Assembly (NCBI RefSeq): GCF_007845675.1
Contig: NZ_VOBR01000023.1
Span: 1-64,000 of the forward strand
From: Lentzea tibetensis
Lineage (GTDB): Bacteria; Actinomycetota; Actinomycetes; Mycobacteriales; Pseudonocardiaceae
Length of the DNA stretch: 64,000 nt
Direction of reading: 5' to 3'
Shown: in pieces, positions 44,213-57,619 of the stretch
Layout of the letters: the number at the start of each line of letters is the position of its first letter
Position numbering within the stretch: position 1 is the first letter of the stretch
Program-made: the position numbers and the translations under genes
The notes under the pieces: generated by a model
What the model saw: only the letters and a program-made list of their open reading frames with translations
The model's database searches: none
What the model was told of the DNA's origin: nothing

Positions 44213-45604
44213 ATGAGCAGCGAGCTGGGTGTTCGGGCGCGGGTGTTGCGACGGAAGCCTATTGAGCAACTGGTGCACCCTGGGGGTGGACTGCAGAAGA
44301 CGCTCGGGGTCGGGCACCTCACGATGATCAGCATCGGAGCCACGCTCGGTACCGGCATCTTCGTGGTGCTCGGTGAGGCCGTTCCGGCCGCCGGACCCGC
44401 CATCGTGTTGTCGTTCGTGCTGGCCGGGTTCACCGCCCTGTTCTCCGCGTTGTCCTATGCGGAGCTCGCCGGGCTCATCCCCGCCTCCGGGTCGTCCTAC
44501 TCCTACACCTACGCCACGCTCGGCGAGCTGATCGCCTGGGTCTGCGGCTGGTGCCTCGTGCTCGAGTACGGCGTGTCCGTCGCCGCCGTCGCGGTCGGGT
44601 GGGGGCAGTACGTCAACGAGCTGCTGGACCTCGTCGCCGGCGTGCGCATTCCCGACGTGCTGAGCCAGCCGCCCGGCGCGGGCGGAGTGGTCAACATCCC
44701 GGCCGTGCTGATCGTCGTGCTGGCGATGCTCGTGCTGCTCGGTGGCGCCAAGGGCTCCGCCCGGACGAACACCGTGCTCGTGCTGATCAAGGTCGGTGCG
44801 CTGATCATGTTCTGCGCCGTCGCGTTCACCGCGTTCAAGGCGGGCAACCTGAAGCCGTTCTACCCGCTCGGCCTGGCGGGCATGAGCGCGGGCGCGGCCA
44901 CCCTGTTCTTCTCCTACATCGGGTTCGACGCGGCCTCCACCGCCGGTGAGGAAGCCAAGAACCCGCAGCGCGACCTGCCTCGGGCGATCATCCTGTCGCT
45001 GGTCGTCATCACCGCGCTGTACTGCGCCGTCGCACTGGCGGCCGTCGGCGCGATGCCGTGGCAGCAGTTCGAGGGCTCGGAGGCCGCGCTCAGCCGGGTG
45101 CTCACGGACAACGTCAGCGGCGCGATCTGGCCGATCCTGCTGTCGATCGGCGCCGTCGTCGCCACGACGAGCGTGGTGCTGACCGTGTTGTACGGACAGA
45201 CGCGCATCCTCTACTCGATGTCGCGGGACGGGCTCGTGCCCTCGTTGTTCGCCAAGCTCAACAAGAACGGCGTGCCGTACCTCAACACGATCATCATCGG
45301 CTCGTTCATCGGCGTGCTGGCCGCGCTGGTGCCGCTGGGCGCGCTCGCTGACGCGACGAGCATCGGCACGTTGTTCGCGTTCCTGCTCGTCAACCTCGCG
45401 GTGATCATCCTGCGGCGGACGCGGCCGGACGCGCCCCGCGGGTTCCGGGTGCCGTTCTCGCCGGTCACGCCGATGCTGGGCGTGGCATTCTGCGTGTACA
45501 TGATGTTCAGCCTCGGCTTCGCCACCTGGGTCGCGTTCCTGGCGTGGATGGTCGTCGGGCTCGCCATCTACTTCAGCTACGGGATCAGGAAGGCGAAGGT
45601 GTGA
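44213..45604 (+). CDS. APC family amino acid permease
   Basis: 463 residues, about 12 helices. The APC core TMISIGATLGTGIFVVLGEA is clear, as is the EEAKNPQRDLPRAIILSL loop. Cationic-amino-acid-transporter-like. First gene of a three-gene operon with a GNAT and an enolase-superfamily enzyme (4-bp overlaps). Confidence 0.93.
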   Translation: MSSELGVRARVLRRKPIEQLVHPGGGLQKTLGVGHLTMISIGATLGTGIFVVLGEAVPAAGPAIVLSFVLAGFTALFSALSYAELAGLIPASGSSYSYTYATLGELIAWVCGWCLVLEYGVSVAAVAVGWGQYVNELLDLVAGVRIPDVLSQPPGAGGVVNIPAVLIVVLAMLVLLGGAKGSARTNTVLVLIKVGALIMFCAVAFTAFKAGNLKPFYPLGLAGMSAGAATLFFSYIGFDAASTAGEEAKNPQRDLPRAIILSLVVITALYCAVALAAVGAMPWQQFEGSEAALSRVLTDNVSGAIWPILLSIGAVVATTSVVLTVLYGQTRILYSMSRDGLVPSLFAKLNKNGVPYLNTIIIGSFIGVLAALVPLGALADATSIGTLFAFLLVNLAVIILRRTRPDAPRGFRVPFSPVTPMLGVAFCVYMMFSLGFATWVAFLAWMVVGLAIYFSYGIRKAKV

Positions 45605-46335
45605 CCCTGGAGTTCACCGAGGTCCGCGACGTCGAGGGGATCGCGCGCATCGCGCAGTACTTCTCCGAGGTCTGGAACACGATGGTCGACGTCCTGTCGA
45701 CGGAGACGTTGCACTGCATCCGGCACGCGGGCGGCGCCGTCATCGGCGCGTTCGACGGCGACCGGCTCGCCGGTGCCACGGTCGCGGTGTTCGGGCCGCC
45801 CGCGGACGCGTCCGTGTACTCCATGATCGCCGCCGCGGACCCCGGCGTCGGGTTGCCGCTCAAGCTCGCGCAGCGGGACTGGGCGCTCGGGCACGGTGCG
45901 ACGACCATGCGCTGGACCTACGACCCGCTGGTGTCCCGCAACGCGCGGTTCAACCTGGTCAAGCTGGGCGCGGTCGTCATCGAGTACACGGTGGACTTCT
46001 ACGGGCCGATGCGCGACGGGGTCAACGACGGCGACGAGAGCGACCGGCTCACCGTCAGCTGGGACCTGACCGCGTCGCCGCGTCCCGAGCCGCCGGGCGG
46101 GCCTGAGGGGGAGATCCTGCGCACCGCGCCCGACGGCGGTCCGCTGGAGATCAGCGACGGGCAGCGGATCTGGTGCCGCGTACCGTCCGATGTGGTCGCT
46201 CTGCGGCGCGAGGACCCGGAGGCGGCCGCCGCGTGGCGCAAGGCCGTGCGCGGCGTCTTCACCGACGCGTTCGCCGACGGCCGCGTCGCCACCTCGATGT
46301 CCCGTGACAGCTGGTACCTGTTGGAGCGCAAGTGA
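45601..46335 (+). CDS. GNAT-like acyltransferase (COG3375 type)
   Basis: 244 residues from GTG 45601, overlapping the permease stop by GTGA. Single GNAT-like N-terminal half (GAFDGDRLAGATVAVFG, then QRDWALGHGATTMRWTYDPL) and a long C-terminal part, as in predicted acetyltransferase COG3375. In Geobacillus and Amycolatopsis such genes sit beside N-acyl amino acid racemases and are proposed to supply N-succinyl or N-acetyl amino acids. Confidence 0.8.
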   Translation: MTLEFTEVRDVEGIARIAQYFSEVWNTMVDVLSTETLHCIRHAGGAVIGAFDGDRLAGATVAVFGPPADASVYSMIAAADPGVGLPLKLAQRDWALGHGATTMRWTYDPLVSRNARFNLVKLGAVVIEYTVDFYGPMRDGVNDGDESDRLTVSWDLTASPRPEPPGGPEGEILRTAPDGGPLEISDGQRIWCRVPSDVVALRREDPEAAAAWRKAVRGVFTDAFADGRVATSMSRDSWYLLERK

Positions 46336-47432
46336 AGATCGAGCGAATCGAGCTGCTGCACGTCGCGATCCCGCTGGTGTCGCCGTTCCGCACCTCCTTC
46401 GGCACGATGACGACCAAGGACACGTTCCTGCTGCGCGTCGTCACGGACGTCGCGGAGGGCTGGGCCGAGTTCGCGGCCGACCCGGAACCGCTGTACTGCT
46501 CGGAGTTCGTGGCCGCGGCGGAGATCGTGCTCGCCGACCACCTCGTGCCGCGGGTGACGCCGGACGTCACGGCCGCCAAGGTCGCCCCGCTGACCGAGGC
46601 GATCAAGGGGCACAAGCTCGCCAAGGCCACGCTGGAGACGGCGATCCTGGACGCCGAACTGCGCGCGTACGGGATGTCCATGGGCGGTTTCCTCGGCTCC
46701 GTCGCGGACCGGGTGCCGTCCGGGGTGTCGGTCGGCATCAAGGACTCGATCAAGGCGCTGCTCGCGGACGTCGAGGGCTACCTCGCCGAGGGCTACGGCC
46801 GGATCAAGCTCAAGATCGAGCCGGGCTGGGACGTCGAGCCCGTGCGCGAGGTGCGGCAGCGGTTCGGCGACATCGTGCTCCAGGTCGACGCCAACACCGC
46901 GTACGCGCTGGCCGACGCCGAGCACCTGCGGCGGTTGGACGAGTTCGACCTGCTGCTCATGGAACAGCCGCTCGACGAGGACGACATCCGCGGCCACGCG
47001 CTGCTCGCGCAACGCGTGCGCACGCCGATCTGCCTCGACGAGTCGATCACGTCGGCCAAGGACGCGGCCACCGCGATCGCGCTCGACGCGTGCCGGGTCG
47101 TGAACATCAAGCCCGCGCGCGTCGGTGGTTACCTGGAGGCGCGGCGCATCCACGACGTCTGCGTCGCGCACGGGATTCCCGTGTGGTGCGGCGGAATGCT
47201 CGAGACCGGTGTCGGTCGCGGGCCGAACCTGGCGCTGGCCGCGTTGCCGGGGTTCGTGCTGCCCGGTGACGTGTCGGCGTCGCGGCGGTACTTCGCCGAG
47301 GACATCACCGAACCGTTCGAGCTCGTCGACGGGCACATGACCGTGCCGACCGGGCCGGGTATCGGTGTCGACCCGATCCCGGAGACGTTGCGGCGCTTCA
47401 CGACTGCGACCAGAACGCTCTACAGCGCCTGA
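46332..47432 (+). CDS. o-succinylbenzoate synthase/N-acylamino acid racemase (enolase superfamily)
   Basis: 366 residues from GTG 46332, coupled to the GNAT gene by GTGA. Catalytic lysines and metal acids: RIKLKIEPGWD (KxK), QVDANTAYALAD (Asp), LMEQPLDEDD (Glu), CLDESITSAKD (Asp) and NIKPARVGGY (Lys). Matches the NSAR/OSBS group first found in Amycolatopsis. The operon context favours N-succinylamino acid racemisation over menaquinone synthesis. Confidence 0.88.
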   Translation: MKIERIELLHVAIPLVSPFRTSFGTMTTKDTFLLRVVTDVAEGWAEFAADPEPLYCSEFVAAAEIVLADHLVPRVTPDVTAAKVAPLTEAIKGHKLAKATLETAILDAELRAYGMSMGGFLGSVADRVPSGVSVGIKDSIKALLADVEGYLAEGYGRIKLKIEPGWDVEPVREVRQRFGDIVLQVDANTAYALADAEHLRRLDEFDLLLMEQPLDEDDIRGHALLAQRVRTPICLDESITSAKDAATAIALDACRVVNIKPARVGGYLEARRIHDVCVAHGIPVWCGGMLETGVGRGPNLALAALPGFVLPGDVSASRRYFAEDITEPFELVDGHMTVPTGPGIGVDPIPETLRRFTTATRTLYSA

Positions 47433-48019
47433 AGTTCGCGCGCCATGTTGGCCCGCGCGGTGGACTCCCAGAGTTCGCGGGCGGGCTTCGTGACGTAGAG
47501 CGGGTCGCGCGACAGCAAGGTGGACAACACCTTCGCGCGCCCGGCGCGCCACGCCTCGTCGTCGTACATCGCGTACTCGGCGCGCACGGCCACCCGGTAC
47601 TCGTCGTACTCCTGTTGCGGTGCACCGAGAATCGCGAGGTCGGCGTCGAGCAGCGCGCGGGCCAGTTCGTCGTCGGACGAGTGCGTGATGGTCGCCAGCA
47701 CGAGCGAGGAGACGCGGTCGACGTGCTCCGGAGCGAGGTCGGTGAGATGGCTGCGCGCCCACGCGGCGCTCGCGCGTTCGTCGTCGCCGGGCTTCGAGTC
47801 GTAGACGACGTCGTGCGCGCAGGCGGCAAGAGTGAGCAACGCTCGCTCTTGCGCTGAGAGACCAAGAGCTTCGGCGAGCACGGCCGCGTCGCGCACGACG
47901 GCCAGCACGTGCTTCGTGTTGTGGTAGCGGCGATGCGGCTCGGCGTAGCGCTCCTCGAGATCGCCGGGGTCCGGCGTGCCGCCGAGCGTGCGGACGGCGT
48001 CCGACCAGGCCTGTCTCAC
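47420..48019 (-). CDS. predicted metal-dependent HD-domain hydrolase
   Basis: 199 residues from GTG 48019. HD-type ligands: RRYHNTKHV (His), AACAHDVVYDSKPG (HD) and LDADLAILGAP (Asp). Probable phosphohydrolase. GTG overlaps the glycosyltransferase stop. Convergent with the racemase. Confidence 0.85.
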   Translation of the reverse strand: MRQAWSDAVRTLGGTPDPGDLEERYAEPHRRYHNTKHVLAVVRDAAVLAEALGLSAQERALLTLAACAHDVVYDSKPGDDERASAAWARSHLTDLAPEHVDRVSSLVLATITHSSDDELARALLDADLAILGAPQQEYDEYRVAVRAEYAMYDDEAWRAGRAKVLSTLLSRDPLYVTKPARELWESTARANMARELQAL

Positions 48020-49116
48020 GGCAGCTCGGCCTCGACGACGTCGGCCGCGGCGACGGATCCGCCCGCGCTCTGCGTCATCGCCTGCATGTCCTTGACCCGC
48101 GCGGTGATCGCCGGGTCCGTCATCACCTGCTGCACCAGCGACCGCAGGCTCTCCGGCGTGAGCACGTCCGCGTCGAGCAGCACGCCGAGTCCGAGCTCCT
48201 CGACGCGGATGCCGTTGAGACGCTGGTCGGCCATGCGCGGCGCGACGATCATCGGCACGCCGTGGATCAGCGCCTCCATGACGCCGCCCATGCCACCGTT
48301 GGTGAGGAACGCGCTGGCGTGCGCCAGCACGGAGAGCTGCGGGACGTGCCGGTGCACCTCGACGTTCGGCGGGAGGTTGCCGGGGTCGCGGCCGACGAGC
48401 ACCAGCCGCCACGGCATGCCCGCCACGGCCGCGACGCACTCGCGTTCGAAGGCGCCGAGCGCGGCGAGCAGCACGGGCCGGTCGTCACCGGGCGGTTCCC
48501 AGCTGCCCTGGAACGGAGTGCGATCGGTCAGGCACGGTCCGACGAACGCGAACCGCTCGTCGAACGTGTCGCCCTCGTACTGGAACTCGCGCGGGAACAG
48601 CGCGATCCGGCGGCGCGTCAGCGTCATGAACTCGGGCAGCGGGCCGCCGAGCAGCGCGTGCACGTCGGTGAAGAACTTCATCACCTCCGGCTTTCCCCAG
48701 TCCAGCGCGACACCGGCCTCGCCGAGCGACCACTGCTGGTTGCTGGAGAGCACGGTGGCGAGCTGGATGTCGGGGATGCCCATGCGCCTGGCGATGAGCG
48801 CGCCGGACCACGTGCCGATGTCCCACAGCACGACGTCCGGTGGATCTTCGGCGAACACCTTCTCCAGCAGGGGAAGCGTCGCCACCGTCTCGACGTGGAC
48901 GAGCCGCGCCGCGTCGTACAGCGACGCGGGCCACTCGGCCGGGAACGTCGTCTCGTACGGCACGGTGACGGCGCCCGTGCTTCTGATGGCCGACGTGAAC
49001 TGCTCGGTCACCGGGCAGCTCACCCGGTGACCGCGGCGCACGAGCTCGGACAGCAACCCGAGCACGGGGTACACGTGCCCCGGCTCGGGCATGGAGAAAA
49101 CAGCGATGTGCGCCAT
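48016..49116 (-). CDS. MGT-type glycosyltransferase (GT1)
   Basis: 366 residues. GT1 layout with N-terminal MAHIAVFSMPEPGHVYPVLG and the nucleotide-sugar loop HVPQLSVLAHASAFLTNGGMGGVMEALIHGVPM. Macrolide/drug-inactivating type. Could modify antibiotics or a secondary metabolite. Coupled to the HD gene. Confidence 0.9.
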   Translation of the reverse strand: MAHIAVFSMPEPGHVYPVLGLLSELVRRGHRVSCPVTEQFTSAIRSTGAVTVPYETTFPAEWPASLYDAARLVHVETVATLPLLEKVFAEDPPDVVLWDIGTWSGALIARRMGIPDIQLATVLSSNQQWSLGEAGVALDWGKPEVMKFFTDVHALLGGPLPEFMTLTRRRIALFPREFQYEGDTFDERFAFVGPCLTDRTPFQGSWEPPGDDRPVLLAALGAFERECVAAVAGMPWRLVLVGRDPGNLPPNVEVHRHVPQLSVLAHASAFLTNGGMGGVMEALIHGVPMIVAPRMADQRLNGIRVEELGLGVLLDADVLTPESLRSLVQQVMTDPAITARVKDMQAMTQSAGGSVAAADVVEAELP

Positions 49117-49140
49117 AGTCCAACTAACGTTGTTCGGTCC

Positions 49141-53126
<3,986 letters not shown>

Positions 53127-53153
53127 AGTCGGTGAGTGTGTCAGGGTTGGACC

Positions 53154-54227
53154 ATGGTCTTGATGGGAGTGGTTGCCGCGGCGGCCGTCGCCCGCACCAG
53201 CCGCGTGCTCGCGCAGTGGCGTCGCGTGCCGGAGCTGTCCCGCTCGGCGTCACCCGCGTCGGTGGTCGCCGTCGTGCCCGCGCGCAACGAGGCGGCGACG
53301 CTCCCCGAGCTGCTGCCCGCGTTGAAGGGACAGGTCGAGCGGGTGATCGTCGTCGACGACGCGTCGACCGACGGCACCGGTGACGTCGCGCGGTCGTTCG
53401 GCGTCGAGGTCGTGCACGGCGACGGTCCGCCGAAGGGCTGGGCGGGCAAGGTGCACGCGATGCACCTCGGCGTGCTGGCCTCGGACGACGAGGAATGGCT
53501 GCTGTTCATGGACGCCGACTGCGTGCCGGCTCCGGACCTCGTGCCGCGGCTCGTCGCGACCGCGGAGGAGGTCGGCGCCGACCTGGTCTCGGTGGCGGGT
53601 CTCGCCGACCGCCCGCGCCCGTCGTGGTGGTTGCTGCTGCCCGCGTTCAACACGCTGGTCTTCGAAGGGTCTCCTCCGGACGGCCGCGGCATGACGGCGC
53701 TCGCCATCGGGCACTGCATCGTGGTGCGGCGCAAGGCTTTCGAGCGCGCGGGCGGCTGGGAGGCGCTGGCCGGGACGCACGCGGACGACGTCGGCATCGC
53801 CACGGCCGTGCGCGACTCCGGCGGTGTGCCGCGCCTCGTGGATGCCACCGCGTTGCTGACCACGTCCGGGTTGGACGGTTTCGGCCAGACGTGGCGGTCG
53901 CTGCGCAAGAGCATCGTGCCGGGCGTGCAGGAGATCACCGGCAGCCGCGCGCGTGCCGTCGCGTTCCTGCTGTTCGGCGGGGTCGTGCACCTGCTGTTCG
54001 GGCTCGCGCCCGTGGTGGCCGTGCTGCGCAGGCGTTCGCTGCTCGGCGCGGTGGCGTGGGCGGCGCAGGCGTCGTCGCACCACGAGTACGTGCGGCGCTG
54101 CGGCCAGCCGCGTTCGTCCGCCGTGCTGGCGCCGTTCTCGTGGGCGTTGGTCGGCGCGTTCCTGCTGGACTGCGCGTGGCGCGTGCTGCGCGGCGGGACC
54201 GTGTGGAAGGACCGGCGCGTTGGTTGA
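53154..54227 (+). CDS. glycosyltransferase family 2
   Basis: 357 residues from ATG 53154. GT2 motifs VVAVVPARNEAATLPELL, VIVVDDASTDGT and LFMDADCVPAPDL, with an N-terminal and two to three C-terminal helices. Membrane-associated, of the carotenoid/hopanoid-glycosyltransferase type. Ends inside the start of the GNAT gene. Confidence 0.88.
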   Translation: MVLMGVVAAAAVARTSRVLAQWRRVPELSRSASPASVVAVVPARNEAATLPELLPALKGQVERVIVVDDASTDGTGDVARSFGVEVVHGDGPPKGWAGKVHAMHLGVLASDDEEWLLFMDADCVPAPDLVPRLVATAEEVGADLVSVAGLADRPRPSWWLLLPAFNTLVFEGSPPDGRGMTALAIGHCIVVRRKAFERAGGWEALAGTHADDVGIATAVRDSGGVPRLVDATALLTTSGLDGFGQTWRSLRKSIVPGVQEITGSRARAVAFLLFGGVVHLLFGLAPVVAVLRRRSLLGAVAWAAQASSHHEYVRRCGQPRSSAVLAPFSWALVGAFLLDCAWRVLRGGTVWKDRRVG

Positions 54228-55029
54228 CCCGCTGCGCGACCCCGACGACCCGGAGCTGCTCGACCCGTACCGGGCGCGGGCGCTGGCTTCGCTGATCGAG
54301 ACGACGCGGCTCGCCTCGGGCGCCGTCCGCTACGGCAAGATCGGCCGGGTCGGGTCCGCGCAGGTCGTCGTGAACAGGGACAACCCCCTGCCGTCCGGCA
54401 ACTTCGCGTGCGGGCTGGACGGGTCGTCCGTCGAGGTCGCGGGCACCCTGCTGCGGCTCGAGCAGACGTTCGCCGACGTCGGACGCGCCGAGGCCGTCGT
54501 GTACGCGTCGCCGACGACCGTCGACGAGATCGAGGGCATCGCCGACGACTCCGGCTGGTACGCCGTCGAGGAACTGGTCGCCGTGGTGCACCGCGGTTCG
54601 GTCGCGGAGACGTCGGTGCGACGCGCGGTCGACGCCGACCTGCCGGGGATCACCGAGCTGCTGTCGGACGAGCTCATCGGCGCGCGGGAACGGCTGATCA
54701 AGTACCTCGGGCACCGGCTCGACGACCCGCGCTGCGTGCTGCTGGTCGTCGACGACGGTGCGCGGCTGGCGGGGTTCGTCGGCGGGTTCGCCGAGCACGG
54801 GGTCGGGCTGGTCGAGCAGGTGATCGTGCGGCCCGCGCGGCGGCGGCGTGGCGTTGGGCGGTCTTTGGTGCACGGTGCGGTGGCTGCCTTGCGTTCGGCG
54901 GGTGCCCTGTTGGTGGCTTCGCAGGTTGACGAGGGTGGGTCGGGGGAGCGGTTCGCTGAGGCGTGCGGGTTCGTCGCCGCCTATCCGGTGACCGCTTATG
55001 TGCGGCGGGTCGACGAACTGCTCGACTGA
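54220..55029 (+). CDS. GNAT family N-acetyltransferase
   Basis: 269 residues from TTG 54220, with GGAAGGA eight bases ahead. GNAT loop in VEQVIVRPARRRRGVGRSLV. The N-terminal half is unlike standard GNATs and may be a separate fold. Overlaps the GT2 stop by 8 bp, so cotranslated. Confidence 0.82.
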   Translation: MVDPLRDPDDPELLDPYRARALASLIETTRLASGAVRYGKIGRVGSAQVVVNRDNPLPSGNFACGLDGSSVEVAGTLLRLEQTFADVGRAEAVVYASPTTVDEIEGIADDSGWYAVEELVAVVHRGSVAETSVRRAVDADLPGITELLSDELIGARERLIKYLGHRLDDPRCVLLVVDDGARLAGFVGGFAEHGVGLVEQVIVRPARRRRGVGRSLVHGAVAALRSAGALLVASQVDEGGSGERFAEACGFVAAYPVTAYVRRVDELLD

Positions 55030-55057
55030 ACGGGCCGTTGACCGGGCTCGGGCGCCC

Positions 55058-55116
55058 GGAACTGTCGGTGTCTCGTGGGATGGTTGTTTTAGGGGTTCCC
55101 CCGGCGGGGATTCCTG
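55058..55116 (+). repeat. dispersed repeat, copy 2
   Basis: GGAACTGTCGGTGTCTCGTG then GGATGGTTGTTTTAGGGGTT then CCCCCGGCGGGGATTCCTGC. Intergenic; same order of blocks as copy 1. Confidence 0.75.
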
Positions 55117-55172
55117 CGAAGCGCGCGGCGGCTGGGCTGCAGGCGCGGCCGTGTCAGCCGTCCGGATGGGTA

Positions 55173-55290
55173 CGCGCGAAGTGCCGGATCGGCATGCGAA
55201 GTGTTCGGGCTGGCGCGCGACGTGTCTGGGTCTGCGCGCCAAGTCAGCTGGGTCAACGCCGGGTCAGCCGGGCCACCGTGCCAAGTCGCC
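55173..55290. repeat. 21-bp degenerate repeats
   Basis: GCGCGAAGTGCCGGATCGGC-like units start at about 55173, 55193, 55214, 55235 and 55276. The 490-bp gap 55030-55520 holds these and the dispersed repeat, and no gene. Confidence 0.55.
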
Positions 55291-55318
55291 CAGGTCGAGC
55301 AGATTGAGCTTCTGGACC

Positions 55319-55348
55319 TGTGGACAAACTCGACTGGCCTGTGGACAA
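55319..55348. promoter_or_regulatory. pair of DnaA-box-like sites
   Basis: TGTGGACAA at 55319-55327 and 55340-55348 (complement TTGTCCACA, the actinobacterial DnaA box), 21 bp apart. Confidence 0.45.
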
Positions 55349-55365
55349 CTCGATGCGACGGCACC

Positions 55366-55426
55366 GGGAATGTCAGTGCCCCGTGGCAGAGTTGAAAACA
55401 GGGGACCCCCGACTGCGGGGACGCCT
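55366..55426 (+). repeat. dispersed repeat, copy 3
   Basis: GGGAATGTCAGTGCCCCGTG then GCAGAGTTGAAAACAGGGGA then CCCCCGACTGCGGGGACGCCTGC. Most diverged copy; same block order. Confidence 0.7.
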
Positions 55427-55520
55427 GCGTAAGCGTGTCGGCGGCCTGTGATGAGGCCGTCCAGCGGAGATATTTAGTTGCCGCGTGACATATCCTTAGC
55501 AGGGCTAAAGGAGGGCACGC

Positions 55521-56813
55521 GTGCGGCGGACCGAGGTGCGGTTACCGAGTGAAGTCTGGGTCCTGGTCGCCGCGAGCTTCATCATCGCGGTCGGCTTCGG
55601 CATCGTCGCGCCGGTTCTGCCGGCCTACGCATCGGCGTTCAACGTCGGCACCACCGCGGTCGCGGCGCTGATCAGCGCCTTCTCGTTCGTCAGACTCGCG
55701 TTCGCCCCGGTCAGCGGCCGGTTGGTCAGCCGGTTCGGCGAGCCCAACGTCTACATCGTCGGCATCCTCATCGTCGCCGCCGGCACCACCGCGTGCGGCT
55801 TCGCCGCCAGCTACACCGAGATGCTGATCTGGCGGTCGATGGCCGGTGTCGGCTCGACCATGTTCACCGTCGCCGCGCTCGGCCTGCTCATCCGCATCAC
55901 GCCGGCGCCGATGCGCGGCCGCGCGTCCGGGCTGTGGGCGACCGGCTTCCTCCTCGGCAACATCGCGGGCCCGATCATCGGTGCCGGCCTCGCGTCGTTC
56001 TCGGTGCGCGTGCCGTTCGTCGCGTACGGCGTGATGCTGTGCGTCGCGGCGGCCGTCGTGTGGTTCTTCCTGCGCCGGTCGACGCTCACCGCGCTGGACA
56101 AGTCCGATGCCCCGACGATGACGCTGCGCACGGCTCTGCGCTCGGCCGCCTACCGCGCGGCGCTCGCGTCCGGGTTCGCCAACGGCTGGGCCGTGTTCGG
56201 CGTGCGGATCTCGCTGATCCCGCTGTTCGTCGTGAAGGGGCTGCACCACTCGCCCGCCGTGGCGGGCATCTCGCTGTCGGTGTTCGCGGCGGGCAACGCC
56301 GCGGTGCTGATGGTGTCCGGCAAGGTCGCGGACACCTACGGCAGGCGCCCGATGGCGATCGCCGGACTCGTCACCGCCGCGATCGGCACGATCTGGATCG
56401 GCTTCACGAGCACCGTGCCGCTGTTCATGGCCGCGTCGCTCGTCGCGGGCATCGGCGCCGGCCTGCTGAACCCGCCGCAGAACGCCGTGGTCGCCGACGT
56501 CATCGGCGCGAAGGGCAAGGGCGGTCCGGTGCTCGCCGGGTTCCAGATGGTCACCGACCTCGGCGCCATCATCGGCCCGCTGCTCGCGGGCTTCCTCGCC
56601 GACCAGTTCTCCTACCAGGTCGCGTTCACCGCGACCGGCGCCGCGATGCTGGTCGCGCTGGGCTTCTGGCTGGTCTCGCCGGAGACGCTGCCGCAGCACG
56701 TCGACGAGCACACGGCCGAGAGCGTGGCGAGCGAGTGCGGCTGTCTCGACGAAGGGGCGGAAGTCCCCACCGGCGAGCGCGTCGGCGGCAGGCCACGTCA
56801 CCCGGAGGCGTGA
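55521..56813 (+). CDS. MFS transporter
   Basis: 430 residues from GTG 55521, with AAAGGAGGG upstream. Twelve helices; MFS loops (SGRLVSRFGEPNVYIVG and GKVADTYGRRPMAIAG) visible. Probable drug or metabolite exporter. The C-terminal tail is hydrophilic with two cysteines (ECGCLDEG). Confidence 0.9.
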   Translation: MRRTEVRLPSEVWVLVAASFIIAVGFGIVAPVLPAYASAFNVGTTAVAALISAFSFVRLAFAPVSGRLVSRFGEPNVYIVGILIVAAGTTACGFAASYTEMLIWRSMAGVGSTMFTVAALGLLIRITPAPMRGRASGLWATGFLLGNIAGPIIGAGLASFSVRVPFVAYGVMLCVAAAVVWFFLRRSTLTALDKSDAPTMTLRTALRSAAYRAALASGFANGWAVFGVRISLIPLFVVKGLHHSPAVAGISLSVFAAGNAAVLMVSGKVADTYGRRPMAIAGLVTAAIGTIWIGFTSTVPLFMAASLVAGIGAGLLNPPQNAVVADVIGAKGKGGPVLAGFQMVTDLGAIIGPLLAGFLADQFSYQVAFTATGAAMLVALGFWLVSPETLPQHVDEHTAESVASECGCLDEGAEVPTGERVGGRPRHPEA

Positions 56814-56860
56814 CCCGCGCACTCAGGTTCCACTCAGTTTGACTGGGTACGCTCGCCGCC

Positions 56861-57619
56861 GTGGGTGGTGCAGAGCGCAGTGCGCGGAAGAAGAAGCAAG
56901 CCGCGCGTGCGGTGTCCCAGGCCCGAGGTGGCAACGACCGCACGAAGATCATCGTCGGCGTCGTGGTCGTGGTGGTGCTCGCTGTCGCCGTGATCGGCGG
57001 CGTGCTGTGGAGCCGGTCCACTTCGGACCTCGCCGCACCGAAGCCGGACAACGTGACGTCCGCGCCGTCGGCGCGCGACGGTGCCGTTGTCGTGGTGGGC
57101 AAGGACACCGCGAAGGTGACCGTCGACATGTACGAGGACTTCCTGTGCCCCGCGTGCGGCGCGTTCGAGAAGGAGTACGGCGAGCAGATCCGCAAGGAGC
57201 TCGACGCCGGCAACCTCAAGGTGCGCTACCACATGCTGCCGATGCTCAACCGCGCGTCCAACCCCGAGGGCTACTCGCAGGAGTCCGCGAACGCGGCCCT
57301 GTGCGCGGCGGACGCGGGCAAGTTCCCGTCCTACTTCGAGGGCCTGTTCGCCGCGCAGCCGCGTGAAGGAACCGCGGGCCACGACAAGACCAAGCTCGTG
57401 AAGTTGGGCAAGGACCTCGGCATCACCGACGCGGCGTTCGAGCCGTGCGTGCAGAACGGCACCTACAACCAGATCCTCGACGACGAGATGGCCAGGGTGG
57501 GCAAGGAACCGTCGTTGCAGCGCGACGGCGCCTTCCGCGGCACGCCCACCGTCGTCGCCAACGGTCAACCCGTCGACTGGCAGAACTCCAGCTGGCTGAG
57601 CGACCTCCTCAAGAGCTGA
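56861..57619 (+). CDS. membrane-anchored DsbA-like thioredoxin-fold protein
   Basis: 252 residues from GTG 56861. Basic start, one helix (about 30-50), then a DsbA-type domain with Cys96-Pro-Ala-Cys99 (CPAC) and the cis-Pro segment GTPTVVANGQP. Extracytoplasmic disulfide or redox protein. Confidence 0.92.
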   Translation: MGGAERSARKKKQAARAVSQARGGNDRTKIIVGVVVVVVLAVAVIGGVLWSRSTSDLAAPKPDNVTSAPSARDGAVVVVGKDTAKVTVDMYEDFLCPACGAFEKEYGEQIRKELDAGNLKVRYHMLPMLNRASNPEGYSQESANAALCAADAGKFPSYFEGLFAAQPREGTAGHDKTKLVKLGKDLGITDAAFEPCVQNGTYNQILDDEMARVGKEPSLQRDGAFRGTPTVVANGQPVDWQNSSWLSDLLKS

